Of a stretch of 64,000 bases of DNA, positions 53,001 to 59,964 are shown in pieces (the stretch's first letter is position 1; each line of letters begins with the position of its first letter). The DNA lies in assembly GCF_028435365.1 (NCBI RefSeq), contig NZ_JAGTJJ010000035.1, forward strand, positions 1-64,000, given 5' to 3'. The DNA comes from Polyangium jinanense (GTDB lineage Bacteria > Myxococcota > Polyangia > Polyangiales > Polyangiaceae). The notes below the pieces were generated by a model, which did no database searches, was not told the DNA's origin, and worked only from the letters and a program-made list of their open reading frames with translations. The position numbers and the translations under genes are program-made.

Positions 53001-53467
53001 CGCGCGACGTGACCCTCTATGCCGAGCCGCTCCTTCACCGTTATGCGACAAAGGCGGCGGTCCTCGCGCTGCCCGAGGCCTCGTTCGGCGCGATCACCGA
53101 GGGCACGCTGCACGCGCTCGTGCACCTCTTCCGCGTCACCTTGCCTGCGTTCGTGTGGTGCCGCGAGGAGGACCTGCTCATCGTGCGCGCCGCGCGCTTC
53201 GGCGCTGCGGAGACGGCCGCGATCGCGTTCGTCGACGCGCACCCTGGAGGCGTGGGTTTCTCCGAGGCGGTGACGCTCGACGTCCTGCGCGTGGCCTGTG
53301 GGTTTGCCCTGGCCATCGTCGAGCGTTGCCCGGCGCGTTGCGCCGCGGCCGAGGGGTGCCCCTCGTGCTTGCAAATTCTGCAATGCCACGCGGCGCCCGG
53401 GGAGGAGACGAAGCTCGACAAGCGGGGGGGGAGGGAGCTCCTTGGAAAGATCCTCGGCCGAGGCTGA
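50084..53467 (+). CDS. Membrane-anchored degenerate MrfA/YprA-type helicase (DUF1998 C-terminus)
   Basis: 1127 aa. Four membrane helices lie in the first ~260 residues. A helicase-like core follows: Walker A PPLSGKTT (366-373), then a segment (LPDLEEWHG at 472-480, HLALLLRRLRR) that aligns with the DEVH region of MrfA-type helicases, where the acidic pair of DE.H has become Pro-Asp. RFLCTADPS stands where SATxxNP is expected. No second-helicase-domain GRAGR motif is found. The C-terminus matches DUF1998: YATKAAVLALPEASFGAI, VWCREEDLLIV, AIAFVDAHPGGVGFSE and a cysteine cluster (C1082, 1086, 1092, 1095, 1101) before LDK. MrfA-like proteins unwind or repair DNA, and DUF1998 proteins also occur in DISARM defence. 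Catalysis here is doubtful; a DNA-binding scaffold at the membrane is a fair reading. Confidence 0.78.
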   Translation: MIDAILAILGELSRLAQAKPIRTSLGGMAIALAILLYLGALAKARFELRAVRVSTGPLFALAGLVIFALSLVVAIVDALLAHYDMLLIEERVLLLLAPGEGREAYDALRKILALAAGGRFVLPGPVHLPLALLLGVVVYLGLVFWAARTIEELGSLEQKPDDVLARERLEQQKAIAKALAEGRPLPVKPVESAPLADDRFGRVFKLLGHWTSVEYVESRFVRWQGPLVFALAGLAALALPAALAGHFSAPLWVGSAIALDGLRRNLATRTKSPDKPEPEKKEEPPAPRPELRPLVEAIHAAQGPLLLPPETPGVEPARISPGTDLRAKRLLDDLSRELGAGKGLYVHQGLACDAFEDRKNILLCTPPLSGKTTTLDLLLFYALLVEAENVLWLAPSAAAACVAERRVLARAEALRWKWNVHAANIASGAGAADPTHASPSLVFADPEGVHRELCGRQKEWSGFLGALGLVVLPDLEEWHGAPGAHLALLLRRLRRASARASARSFERGERIRFLCTADPSFRDLGQLGERLVGRPMLVLGPEVDGAPRPPIVSYFLPPRPRAQADVHPAVRALGESLAQGFSAELFGYDDVLSRADVARANEWTLGRDVATRGRAFAEERHELSRALSEAEVVIARVRAATYGKSPILAAHVGFRAATVPEARVAALGAGERVGKAIAPPKPEPKEVSPDQPETPQSPGELQAEAIAQTDLERKVLVLWQPDSDPFSSLLAAERPHFRHPDLDLGCALVVDPLAESIQRAHLRAALVEASWSEDELAADFSRPIVQSELSPAENASTEPTRLTRTVHTVLDPETGERREVPRISAAGEAHPTLCFDVAAEPARLVDRHTGEVLYGVERARMLSAAYPGRIFVFRGGRYVVKPASEQDGLAAGRVACEREERLLITSPIREVSVTPIERRKEAPQKDSREGERAERRAEPLRSLGGAQFVFERRLVEVEERSLGLRRHGPDGKPRDVTLYAEPLLHRYATKAAVLALPEASFGAITEGTLHALVHLFRVTLPAFVWCREEDLLIVRAARFGAAETAAIAFVDAHPGGVGFSEAVTLDVLRVACGFALAIVERCPARCAAAEGCPSCLQILQCHAAPGEETKLDKRGGRELLGKILGRG

Positions 53468-53495
53468 CGCGTTTCGGTTATCCTTGCGCCCCTCG

Positions 53496-55979
53496 ATGCG
53501 CCTCTCCTCCCCGTTCGTCCTCGCGCTCGCCGCCATCGCCGCCTCCTGCGCCGCCGCGCCCACCGGCCCCACGGGCGCGCCTGCCACCGATCCCCCCGAG
53601 GAGCCGCCTGCGCCCGTCGTCCCGCGCGAAGTCCCCGTCGATCCTCCGAGCGGCGCCCTCGGCACCGCCGCGCCCGTCGAGGCGCGCGAAAAAGTCCCGC
53701 TCAAGGGGTTGCGCGTCGACGCTCGCCCGGGGGATTTCGTCCTTTCGCACGCGGGCCGCGTCGCCGTCGTCTCCGCGCGTGGCCACCTCGTCGATTATGG
53801 CCCCGAGGGCGGCGCCGATGGGATGGTCTCCCTGCAATCCGTCCTCCAGATGGGCCTCGGCGTCGCGACCACCGACGTCGCCCGCGTGGAGCTCGTTGGC
53901 GAAAAGAAAAACGTCGTCCGTGTCGATCGGGCCGTGCGTGGCCAGCCCCTCACGCACGTGAGCTTTTATTTCTTCGGCCCCGGCGATGCGCTCTGGATCG
54001 AGAGCCTCGCCGTCACCTCACCCGAGATCGAGCCCGTCGATCCCGGCCCCCTCGGCGCCGCCAAGCGCCTCCCCGCGCTTGCCGTCACCCTCGGCGAGAA
54101 CATCCATTGGGGCAACGTACCCACGTGGCTCGAGGGCGCGGGGCCCATCACCCGGGCTTTTCAGCTCCGCACCGAATTCGTCGCCCGCCACAGCCTCGGC
54201 ACCGCGTACGCGCTCTGCTCCGAGGAAGGCCCGCTCTTCGCTCGTTTCGGCTCGCCCGAATATGGGTTTTTCGAGGCCGCCCTCACCGGTGAGCGCGTCG
54301 TCCCCGTCGTCCACGCCGGCGCCTCCGAGCGACGCCGCGTCGCCGTCACCCTGAGCGACCGCTCCTCCGGCGACGCCGCGCTCGCCTTGCCCTGCCGCGC
54401 CCCCACCGCCCGACGCCGCGTCACCCTCCCCACGCTCCCCGTCCGCGGCAGCCGCATCGAGCTTGCCCGCTGCGACGGCGCCGGACGCCGCCGCATCTAC
54501 GTCGAGCTCGCCGCCGAGGAGCGCATGTTTGGCAAGACAGACCGCGCCGTCGACCTGCCCGAGGGCTGCTTCGACGCACGTTTCGTCGCGCCCGGCCACG
54601 CTCCGGGCCCCTGGATCCGCGTCGAATCCCTCGCCGCAGAGATAACTCGTGCCAAACCCTCCGCCGGACGCCTGCGTATCGCCGTCACCGACGGCGGAAA
54701 ACCCATCCCTGCGCGGCTCCTCGTGCGTGGCAAGGACGGCACGTCCGATCCCGACTGGGGCGACGAACCGCTCCTCGGCGCGGCCCTCAACGTCGTGTAC
54801 CTCGACCGCGGCGAGCGCGACCTCTTCCTCCCGCCCGGCAAATACCACGTCGCCCTCACGCGCGGCTTTTCGTACTCGGCGCACGAGGAGGACATCGAGG
54901 TCGCCGCGGGCCGCGAGGTCACTGTTCGCGCGAAGCTCGAACGTGTCGTCGACACGAAAGGGTTCGTCTCGGCCGACCTGCACCTCCACGCCGAACCTTC
55001 CCCCGACGCCCCCGCGCCGCTCGCCGAACGCGTGCGCAGCCTCGTCTCCGTGGGCGTCGACGTCGCGGTCGCCACCGACCACAACGCCGTCACCGATTAC
55101 GGCCCCACGATCCGCGAAATGGGCCTCGCCTCGGATCTCGTGAGCATCGTCGGCGACGAGGTCACCTCGCCTGCCTGGGGCCATTTCAACGTCTTCCCGC
55201 TCCTGCCCGCGTCCGTGCCGCTCCCCTGGATCGGCGTCCTGCCGGCCGAGATTTTCGCCGCCGCGCGCGCGCAGAAACCTTATGGCACGAGCACGATCCT
55301 CCAGGTGAACCACCCGCGCTGGGGCGGCATCGGCTACTTCGAGCTCCTCCGCCTCGACACCGACGACCTCAAAGGTTGGCTCGACCGCTCCCCGCTCGCC
55401 GACATGGGCTTCGATCTGCTCGAGGTCTACAACGGCGACCATTCCCGTTACATCGCCGGGGTCGAGCCGGTCCTGCGCGACTGGTATGCGCTGCTCGACG
55501 CGGGCTTCCGCGTCGTCGGCACCGGCAACTCCGACTCGCACAAGCTCGTCTACCACGAGGCGGGTTTGCCCCGGAACATGGTGTTCGTCGGGGACGACGT
55601 GAAGGGCGTGGTTTCCGAGGCGGCCTTCGTGGACGCGCTGCGCAAGGGAAATGTGAGCGTCTCCGGAGGGCCGTTCGTCCGGATCGAGGTCGCTGGCAAA
55701 GCCATGGGCGAGACGATCCCGCCGGGCGAGGCCGAGGTCGTCGTCCGCGTCGACGCACCGCCCTGGATCGACGTCGATCGGATCGAGCTCGTCAAGCGCG
55801 GAAAAACCGTGCGGACCTTCCCGATTGCCGGCCGCAAGGGCCCCGTCGAGCAGCGCAGCCGCGAGACGTTCGAGAAGGGTGATTGGATCCTCGCCATCGC
55901 CCGCGGCACGAAGACCATGGACGCCTACGTGCCCGGCGTTCCGCCGCTCTCCTTCACGAACCCGGTCTTCGTGCGTTGA
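53496..55979 (+). CDS. CehA/McbA-like PHP-family metallohydrolase lipoprotein
   Basis: 827 aa from ATG 53496. A lipobox (LAAIAASC) gives an envelope lipoprotein. Residues ~1-440 are strand-rich and unassigned. A regulatory-like Ig domain (~440-490: LPPGKYHVALTRGFSYSAHE) and a PHP domain (~490-740) follow. The PHP metal ligands are DLHLHAEPSPD, ATDHNAVTDYG, GDEVTSPAWGHFNVFP, VNHPRWGG and GTGNSDSHKL, the order seen in CehA/McbA carbamate-hydrolase relatives and PHP phosphoesterases. A C-terminal beta domain ends it. Substrate unknown. It starts 28 bp after the helicase-like gene on the same strand, so it may be read through from that operon. Confidence 0.85.
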   Translation: MRLSSPFVLALAAIAASCAAAPTGPTGAPATDPPEEPPAPVVPREVPVDPPSGALGTAAPVEAREKVPLKGLRVDARPGDFVLSHAGRVAVVSARGHLVDYGPEGGADGMVSLQSVLQMGLGVATTDVARVELVGEKKNVVRVDRAVRGQPLTHVSFYFFGPGDALWIESLAVTSPEIEPVDPGPLGAAKRLPALAVTLGENIHWGNVPTWLEGAGPITRAFQLRTEFVARHSLGTAYALCSEEGPLFARFGSPEYGFFEAALTGERVVPVVHAGASERRRVAVTLSDRSSGDAALALPCRAPTARRRVTLPTLPVRGSRIELARCDGAGRRRIYVELAAEERMFGKTDRAVDLPEGCFDARFVAPGHAPGPWIRVESLAAEITRAKPSAGRLRIAVTDGGKPIPARLLVRGKDGTSDPDWGDEPLLGAALNVVYLDRGERDLFLPPGKYHVALTRGFSYSAHEEDIEVAAGREVTVRAKLERVVDTKGFVSADLHLHAEPSPDAPAPLAERVRSLVSVGVDVAVATDHNAVTDYGPTIREMGLASDLVSIVGDEVTSPAWGHFNVFPLLPASVPLPWIGVLPAEIFAAARAQKPYGTSTILQVNHPRWGGIGYFELLRLDTDDLKGWLDRSPLADMGFDLLEVYNGDHSRYIAGVEPVLRDWYALLDAGFRVVGTGNSDSHKLVYHEAGLPRNMVFVGDDVKGVVSEAAFVDALRKGNVSVSGGPFVRIEVAGKAMGETIPPGEAEVVVRVDAPPWIDVDRIELVKRGKTVRTFPIAGRKGPVEQRSRETFEKGDWILAIARGTKTMDAYVPGVPPLSFTNPVFVR

Positions 55980-55992
55980 GAAAAAACGCCCG

Positions 55993-56481
55993 TCAGCGAG
56001 CGCTCGTGCAAGCGAGGGCGGCCTTGGCTTGCCGCGCGTAACGCTCTTCCACGGCGCGCTTCAGGATGGGTTCGTCGACGAACGGCAGCTCGCCGTCCTT
56101 GCGCCACCCTTCGAGCGCGCGCGTCGTCGCCGCCTGGCAGGGCGTCTCCTGCCGGATCGCCCGGCAGATCAGCGCCTCCAGGCTCCGCGCGTCGCGCACC
56201 GTGCAGGCCTTCGCGTCCTCGCAGTCCTTCGCCGCCTCCTCGCCGCAAGGCCGGCAGTTGAAGGCGTCGAGGTGTTCCTTGGAGGTCAAAGGACACGCCG
56301 AGAGGTCCTCGCAGGCCTCCGTGGTGCACGCGGGCAGCTCGGCCACGGCCGGCGTCTTCGGCGCCTCGCTCGTGGTGCTCGCTCCGCCGCCCCCGCACGA
56401 GGCGGCGAGCCCCGCGAGTGCCACAAAAATGACGCCCCATGCACCCATCTGTCCGAACGTTCGTTCACCGCCGCGCCGCAT
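55993..56481 (-). CDS. Cysteine-containing small lipoprotein
   Basis: 162 aa from ATG 56481; ATG 56448 (MGAWGVIFVALAGLAASC) gives a tighter signal peptide. The lipobox is AASC. The mature domain has ~10 cysteines (CTTEACEDLSACPL, NCRPCGEEAAKDC) and ends in a helix (VDEPILKRAVEERYARQAKA). Surface-located; function unknown. It converges with the PHP lipoprotein gene. Confidence 0.75.
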   Translation of the reverse strand: MRRGGERTFGQMGAWGVIFVALAGLAASCGGGGASTTSEAPKTPAVAELPACTTEACEDLSACPLTSKEHLDAFNCRPCGEEAAKDCEDAKACTVRDARSLEALICRAIRQETPCQAATTRALEGWRKDGELPFVDEPILKRAVEERYARQAKAALACTSAR

Positions 56482-56570
56482 CGCCGCGAGGCTATCGCAG
56501 GGCCGGGCTCGAAGGGAAGGGGAAGGCTCGGCTCGTGCTGTCGTCCTTGTGGTCCGGCCGGGATCGTTTT

Positions 56571-56723
56571 ATGCGGAGTTCCGTGGATCTGGAACGACAG
56601 GGCTCGACCTCGACGGACGTGGCGCGAGCGGTTTGGTATCTGGCGTCTCCGGCGATGTCAACGCGCCTCTCGGGCGAGGTGCGCCTCGTCGTCGGCGAAA
56701 TGGAGGGGCGCGTGCTCTGGTGA
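56571..56723 (+). pseudogene. Possible fragment of a short-chain dehydrogenase
   Basis: A 50-codon frame from ATG 56571 includes DVARAVWYLASPAMSTRLSG then EVRLVVGEMEG, which resembles the C-terminal helix and strand of SDR enzymes (DVA.A..FLAS......G..L.VDGG). Nothing upstream continues the fold. It ends 9 bp before the next gene. Weak; chance similarity is possible. Confidence 0.3.
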
Positions 56724-56732
56724 GCCCGGCGC

Positions 56733-57266
56733 GTGCCGATGCAGCTGTTCGTCCAGACCTTCCACGACCGGTTCGGCATCCTCCCGCCGGAGGGCATGCT
56801 CCCCACGGATCCGCTGCGTCCTTTCGATGCGTCGGCCATGCTCGTCGGCTCCGAGGTCGCGCACGCGCACGGCGTCGCCCTCGCCCAGGCCGAGATCGGC
56901 CCGTTTCTCCGGACCGCCCCCGAGGGATACCTGCTCGTCGGCTTCTGGGGCCACGGCGTGCAGAGCCACGCATTTTATTACGTCCGTGTCGACGCCCAGA
57001 GCCGCGTTTATTTCCGCCTCCCGCACGGCGGCGTGTACATGGACAACGAGCGCGCGGCGCAGCGCATTCGGCTCTTTTTGACCCGGTATTTTGCGATCGA
57101 GCCGGTCCTTCGCACCCGGACGACCTCGTTCGTCGCGGTCGACGCCATGGGCGAGGCGCGATACCGGCTCGTCGGCAAGGACGGAACGACCGTCGAGCTC
57201 GATCGCAGCTTGCTCGTGGACGCTTCGTTCGAGGAGCGATTCGCGCCCGTCCTGCCGTCCCTTTGA
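56733..57266 (+). CDS. Hypothetical protein
   Basis: 177 aa from GTG 56733 (ATG 56739 is equally likely). Soluble. A compact mixed fold: FVQTFHDRFGILPPEGML, LLVGFWGHGVQSHAFYYVRV, FFRLP-like YFRLPHGGVYMDNERAAQRI and a C-terminal strand pair (ARYRLVGKDGTTVELDRS). Family not recognised. It stands between a small lipoprotein gene and a CBS gene, both of which it could be transcribed with on the plus strand. Confidence 0.6.
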   Translation: MPMQLFVQTFHDRFGILPPEGMLPTDPLRPFDASAMLVGSEVAHAHGVALAQAEIGPFLRTAPEGYLLVGFWGHGVQSHAFYYVRVDAQSRVYFRLPHGGVYMDNERAAQRIRLFLTRYFAIEPVLRTRTTSFVAVDAMGEARYRLVGKDGTTVELDRSLLVDASFEERFAPVLPSL

Positions 57267-57336
57267 CGTCGAGACGTCACGCGGCAGGTTGCTCGGCGCT
57301 TGCGGAGCGCGTCGCGTCGCGGTACCGCGTTACCGC

Positions 57337-57747
57337 ATGGGAACGCGCCGCATCGTCCGCACGTACATGACCCGGAGCCCGCTCACCGTCCCGCGCACGA
57401 CCACGATGGCGCGCGCGATGAAGCTGCTCGACGAGCACGGCTTCCGGCACCTGCCCATCGTCGACGAGGCCGGCAAGCTCATCGGCCTGCTCTCGGAGCG
57501 CGAGCTCAAGATCGTGGAGAACATGCGCGTCGTCGACGCGGGCATGGCCTGCGTCGAGGACTTCATCCTGGGCCCGCCCTACAGCGTCTCGCCCGAGTGT
57601 CCGCTCGCCGAGGTCACGCGCACGATGGCCGAAAAGAAATACGGCTCGGCCGTGGTCGTCGAGGGCGACACTGTCGTGGGTCTCTTCACGACCGTGGACG
57701 CGCTCCGGGCCCTGACCACGATGCTCGACGAAGTCGAGGGCGGCTGA
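57337..57747 (+). CDS. CBS-domain pair protein
   Basis: 136 aa from ATG 57337, in a cytosolic CBS-only form. Two CBS motifs: YMTRSPLTVPRTTTMARAMK with FRHLPIVDEAGKLIGLLSER, and SPECPLAEVTRTMAEKKYGS with VVVEGDTVVGLFTTVDALRA. The pair forms a Bateman module that usually binds an adenosyl ligand (AMP, ATP, SAM) and regulates a partner; the target is unknown. Its stop is 7 bp from the convergent lipoprotein stop. Confidence 0.9.
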   Translation: MGTRRIVRTYMTRSPLTVPRTTTMARAMKLLDEHGFRHLPIVDEAGKLIGLLSERELKIVENMRVVDAGMACVEDFILGPPYSVSPECPLAEVTRTMAEKKYGSAVVVEGDTVVGLFTTVDALRALTTMLDEVEGG

Positions 57748-57754
57748 GTCCCGC

Positions 57755-58909
57755 TCATTGCACTACGCCGGGCAAGGTGCCCGGGCCATACCGCGCGATG
57801 ACACCCTTGCGCCGCACCCCGGGGGCCTTCGGCGCATAAAAATCGCCCCCCACGGCCCAGAACGAGCCTTCGCCGTCCGACCATGCCGCGTGCAGATCGT
57901 CGTAGGGTTCGAGGACGAACTCGTCGATCCAAGCCCCGTCCACGAGTCTCTGCTTTTGCCCGCCGTCGCCGACGAGCAGCGCCGATCCCGAGGGGCCGCA
58001 TGCGACGCCGTTGACGAGGTTCGTCAGGGAAACGTTCACTTCAGAAAAACCGTCTCCGTCCGAGCGGAGCACCGCGGAGCCGCCGACGGCATACACTTCC
58101 TTCACCCCGCAGCCGGACACGGTGAACAGCTTGGCCGGCGTGGGCGCGGGCTCGACGAGCGACCATGCCGCGCCTTTTTTGCGCCAGATTGTTCCTTTTT
58201 CGCCCACGGCATACAGGTCGTCGGGCGCGCTGCCCCAGATCTTGTAAAGCGTGCGGCCGAGGGGCGCGCCGGGCAGCGGCTCGGGCTTCCAGGTCGTGCC
58301 GTCCCAATGGAGGACGATGTCGTTTGGCGCGAAAACCCCACCGCCGGGCGTGCCGCCCACGGCGAAGGCCTCGGTCTTCGAGAAGGCCATCACGCCCCAG
58401 AGCGTCGCCTCCACCCCGGACGCGTGCTCCGTGAACGACGCGCCGTTCCAGTGCGTGATGCGCCCCTTTTCCCCGACGAACCACACATCGTCGGGGCCCG
58501 TGCCGTGCACCCACCAGTACGTCTCGGCGCCGCCCGGCGTGAGCCGCTTCCATGTGGCGCCGTCGAACTGCACCACGAGCGTCTCGAATCCCTCGTTCCC
58601 AAGCGGCCCGCCGACGGCGAACACATGCGAGGGACTCGCGCCCCAGATCGAAAGCACCGCGCCGTCGAGGTCCTGCGCATCGAGCACGGTCTGCCAGGCC
58701 GAGGGACCCGCATCTCCGCCGCTGCCGCCCATTCCGCCGCTGCCGCCCGCGCCCCCGCTTCCCGCCTCGCCGCCATGGCCGCCTGCGCCGCTGCTTTGCT
58801 GCGATCCGCTCGATGCCGCGCCGCCGCTGCCAGCGGATTCGGACGGGCCGCAGGCGGGCAGGACGAACAGCGTCGCGAGGGTCACGGGCAAGGCGAAGGC
58901 GCGCGGCAT
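57755..58909 (-). CDS. Beta-propeller lipoprotein with GGSGG linker
   Basis: 384 aa. Lipobox FVLPAC, then a Gly/Ser/Ala linker (SGGAGGSGGMGGSGG) and repeated blades: IWGASPSHVFAVGGPLG...W, DDVWFVGEKGRITHWNGASF, DDLYAVGEKGTIWRKKGAAW and VYAVGGSAVLRSDGDGF. The pattern W-x-(S/T)-x-x-D-(V/L)-(W/Y)-(A/F)-V-G recurs about seven times, as in surface propellers common in myxobacteria. Probably a ligand- or matrix-binding surface protein. It has no catalytic motif. Confidence 0.85.
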   Translation of the reverse strand: MPRAFALPVTLATLFVLPACGPSESAGSGGAASSGSQQSSGAGGHGGEAGSGGAGGSGGMGGSGGDAGPSAWQTVLDAQDLDGAVLSIWGASPSHVFAVGGPLGNEGFETLVVQFDGATWKRLTPGGAETYWWVHGTGPDDVWFVGEKGRITHWNGASFTEHASGVEATLWGVMAFSKTEAFAVGGTPGGGVFAPNDIVLHWDGTTWKPEPLPGAPLGRTLYKIWGSAPDDLYAVGEKGTIWRKKGAAWSLVEPAPTPAKLFTVSGCGVKEVYAVGGSAVLRSDGDGFSEVNVSLTNLVNGVACGPSGSALLVGDGGQKQRLVDGAWIDEFVLEPYDDLHAAWSDGEGSFWAVGGDFYAPKAPGVRRKGVIARYGPGTLPGVVQ

Positions 58910-58972
58910 GGAGAGCCATCGTGCCTCATGGACGTCGCGAGCGTAAAGAGCCGCGCCCGCGCGTGGGTACGC

Positions 58973-59854
58973 TCAGGACTCTGCGAAGACCTCGTCGATC
59001 GTCTTCGCGTCGAGCAGGCGCAGGATCCATGCGTCGAGCATGGCGCGCGTGGCTCCGGCGATCCGGGCCTCGGCGTTCGCCGAAATCTCGCCGAAGCGCG
59101 CCTGGAGCAGGGTGCGGAGCGCCTCGCGGCGGCCTTCTTCGCGGCCTTCTTCGCGACCCTCTTCGCGGCCTTCGTCGCGCGCGCCCGCCTTCAGCTTTTC
59201 GAGCTCCGCGTTCCCTTTTCGTTCGAGCGCGCGCACAACCTCGCGCTCCGCGTTCTGCACGTCGAGCAGCGCGCGCACCGCAATGGGACGCACGAAGCAC
59301 GAATCCTCGAGCATGCCGTCCAGGAGGAGCGGCACGAACGCGTGTTTCTCCGTCGACCACTCGCAGACCTCGCGGCGCTTGACGAAGATCGCGAACACCC
59401 GACGAACGCCGCGCTCCGCGAGCTCCTCGGCCTTCTCGACCACGTCGCGCACGCTCTGCTCGTTCACGATCTCGAACGAGATCTCCTCCAGGAAACGCCG
59501 CCCCGTGGCCGGGTCCTGCCCCTCTCGCCGGATCGAGAGGTCGGTCGCGAAGTTCGAGCCCTCGGAGACGCGGGTGAGCAGCTCCGTCGAGGGCCGGTAG
59601 CCCGGACGGACGTGCGGGAGGATCAAAAAATCCAGGCTCGTCTGCAGGTCCGCGTGAGGCTCGAGCGCTGGCTGCGCGACGACCTTGCGGCCGCGGATCA
59701 TCTCATCCCGCGTCGTCTCGGGCACGACGATGTGCTCGTCGACCGGCGGAAAACGTCCCGGGCGAGAGCCCGACGGCGGAAACGACAGCGCCGCGCCACC
59801 GCCGCCGCGAGGGGGCGCGAGGAGGACCGTCGACCGATCAGGCTTGGGATCCAT
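58973..59854 (-). CDS. Uma2-like (PD-(D/E)XK) protein with GREE coiled-coil repeats
   Basis: 293 aa from ATG 59854. The core has LQTSLDFLILPHVRPGYRPS, TDLSIRREGQDPATGRRFLE and EISFEIVNEQSVRDVVEKAE, an Asp-strand-Glu-x-x-x-Glu pattern as in the Uma2/DUF820 restriction-like fold; the usual lysine of ExK is not obvious, so activity is uncertain. GVRRVFAIFV follows, then a charged helix with GREEGREEGREEGRREALR repeats and a helical tail. Many copies of such genes occur in these genomes. It is flanked by a lipoprotein gene and a divergent L,D-transpeptidase gene. Confidence 0.7.
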   Translation of the reverse strand: MDPKPDRSTVLLAPPRGGGGAALSFPPSGSRPGRFPPVDEHIVVPETTRDEMIRGRKVVAQPALEPHADLQTSLDFLILPHVRPGYRPSTELLTRVSEGSNFATDLSIRREGQDPATGRRFLEEISFEIVNEQSVRDVVEKAEELAERGVRRVFAIFVKRREVCEWSTEKHAFVPLLLDGMLEDSCFVRPIAVRALLDVQNAEREVVRALERKGNAELEKLKAGARDEGREEGREEGREEGRREALRTLLQARFGEISANAEARIAGATRAMLDAWILRLLDAKTIDEVFAES

Positions 59855-59964
59855 GCTCCACAACCTAGCAGACGCGAACCCCTTCCGGGAGCCCAAAAAT
59901 GCCCTTTTCCCGCTCCGCGGGCAAACCCCACGCGTCCCGCGAGGATCGGCTATAGTCCCCCGCC

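Noticed and set aside
51056..53704. A long minus-strand open frame opposite the helicase-like gene
   Set aside because: Low-complexity Glu/Arg/Gly-rich composition; the plus strand has the Walker A motif and DUF1998 cysteine cluster.
56454..56463. CGAACGTTCG palindrome as an SOS/LexA box
   Set aside because: Known LexA boxes have a spacer between CGAAC and GTTCG; here there is none, and the site is at or inside the start of a lipoprotein gene. Short palindromes are frequent in GC-rich DNA.
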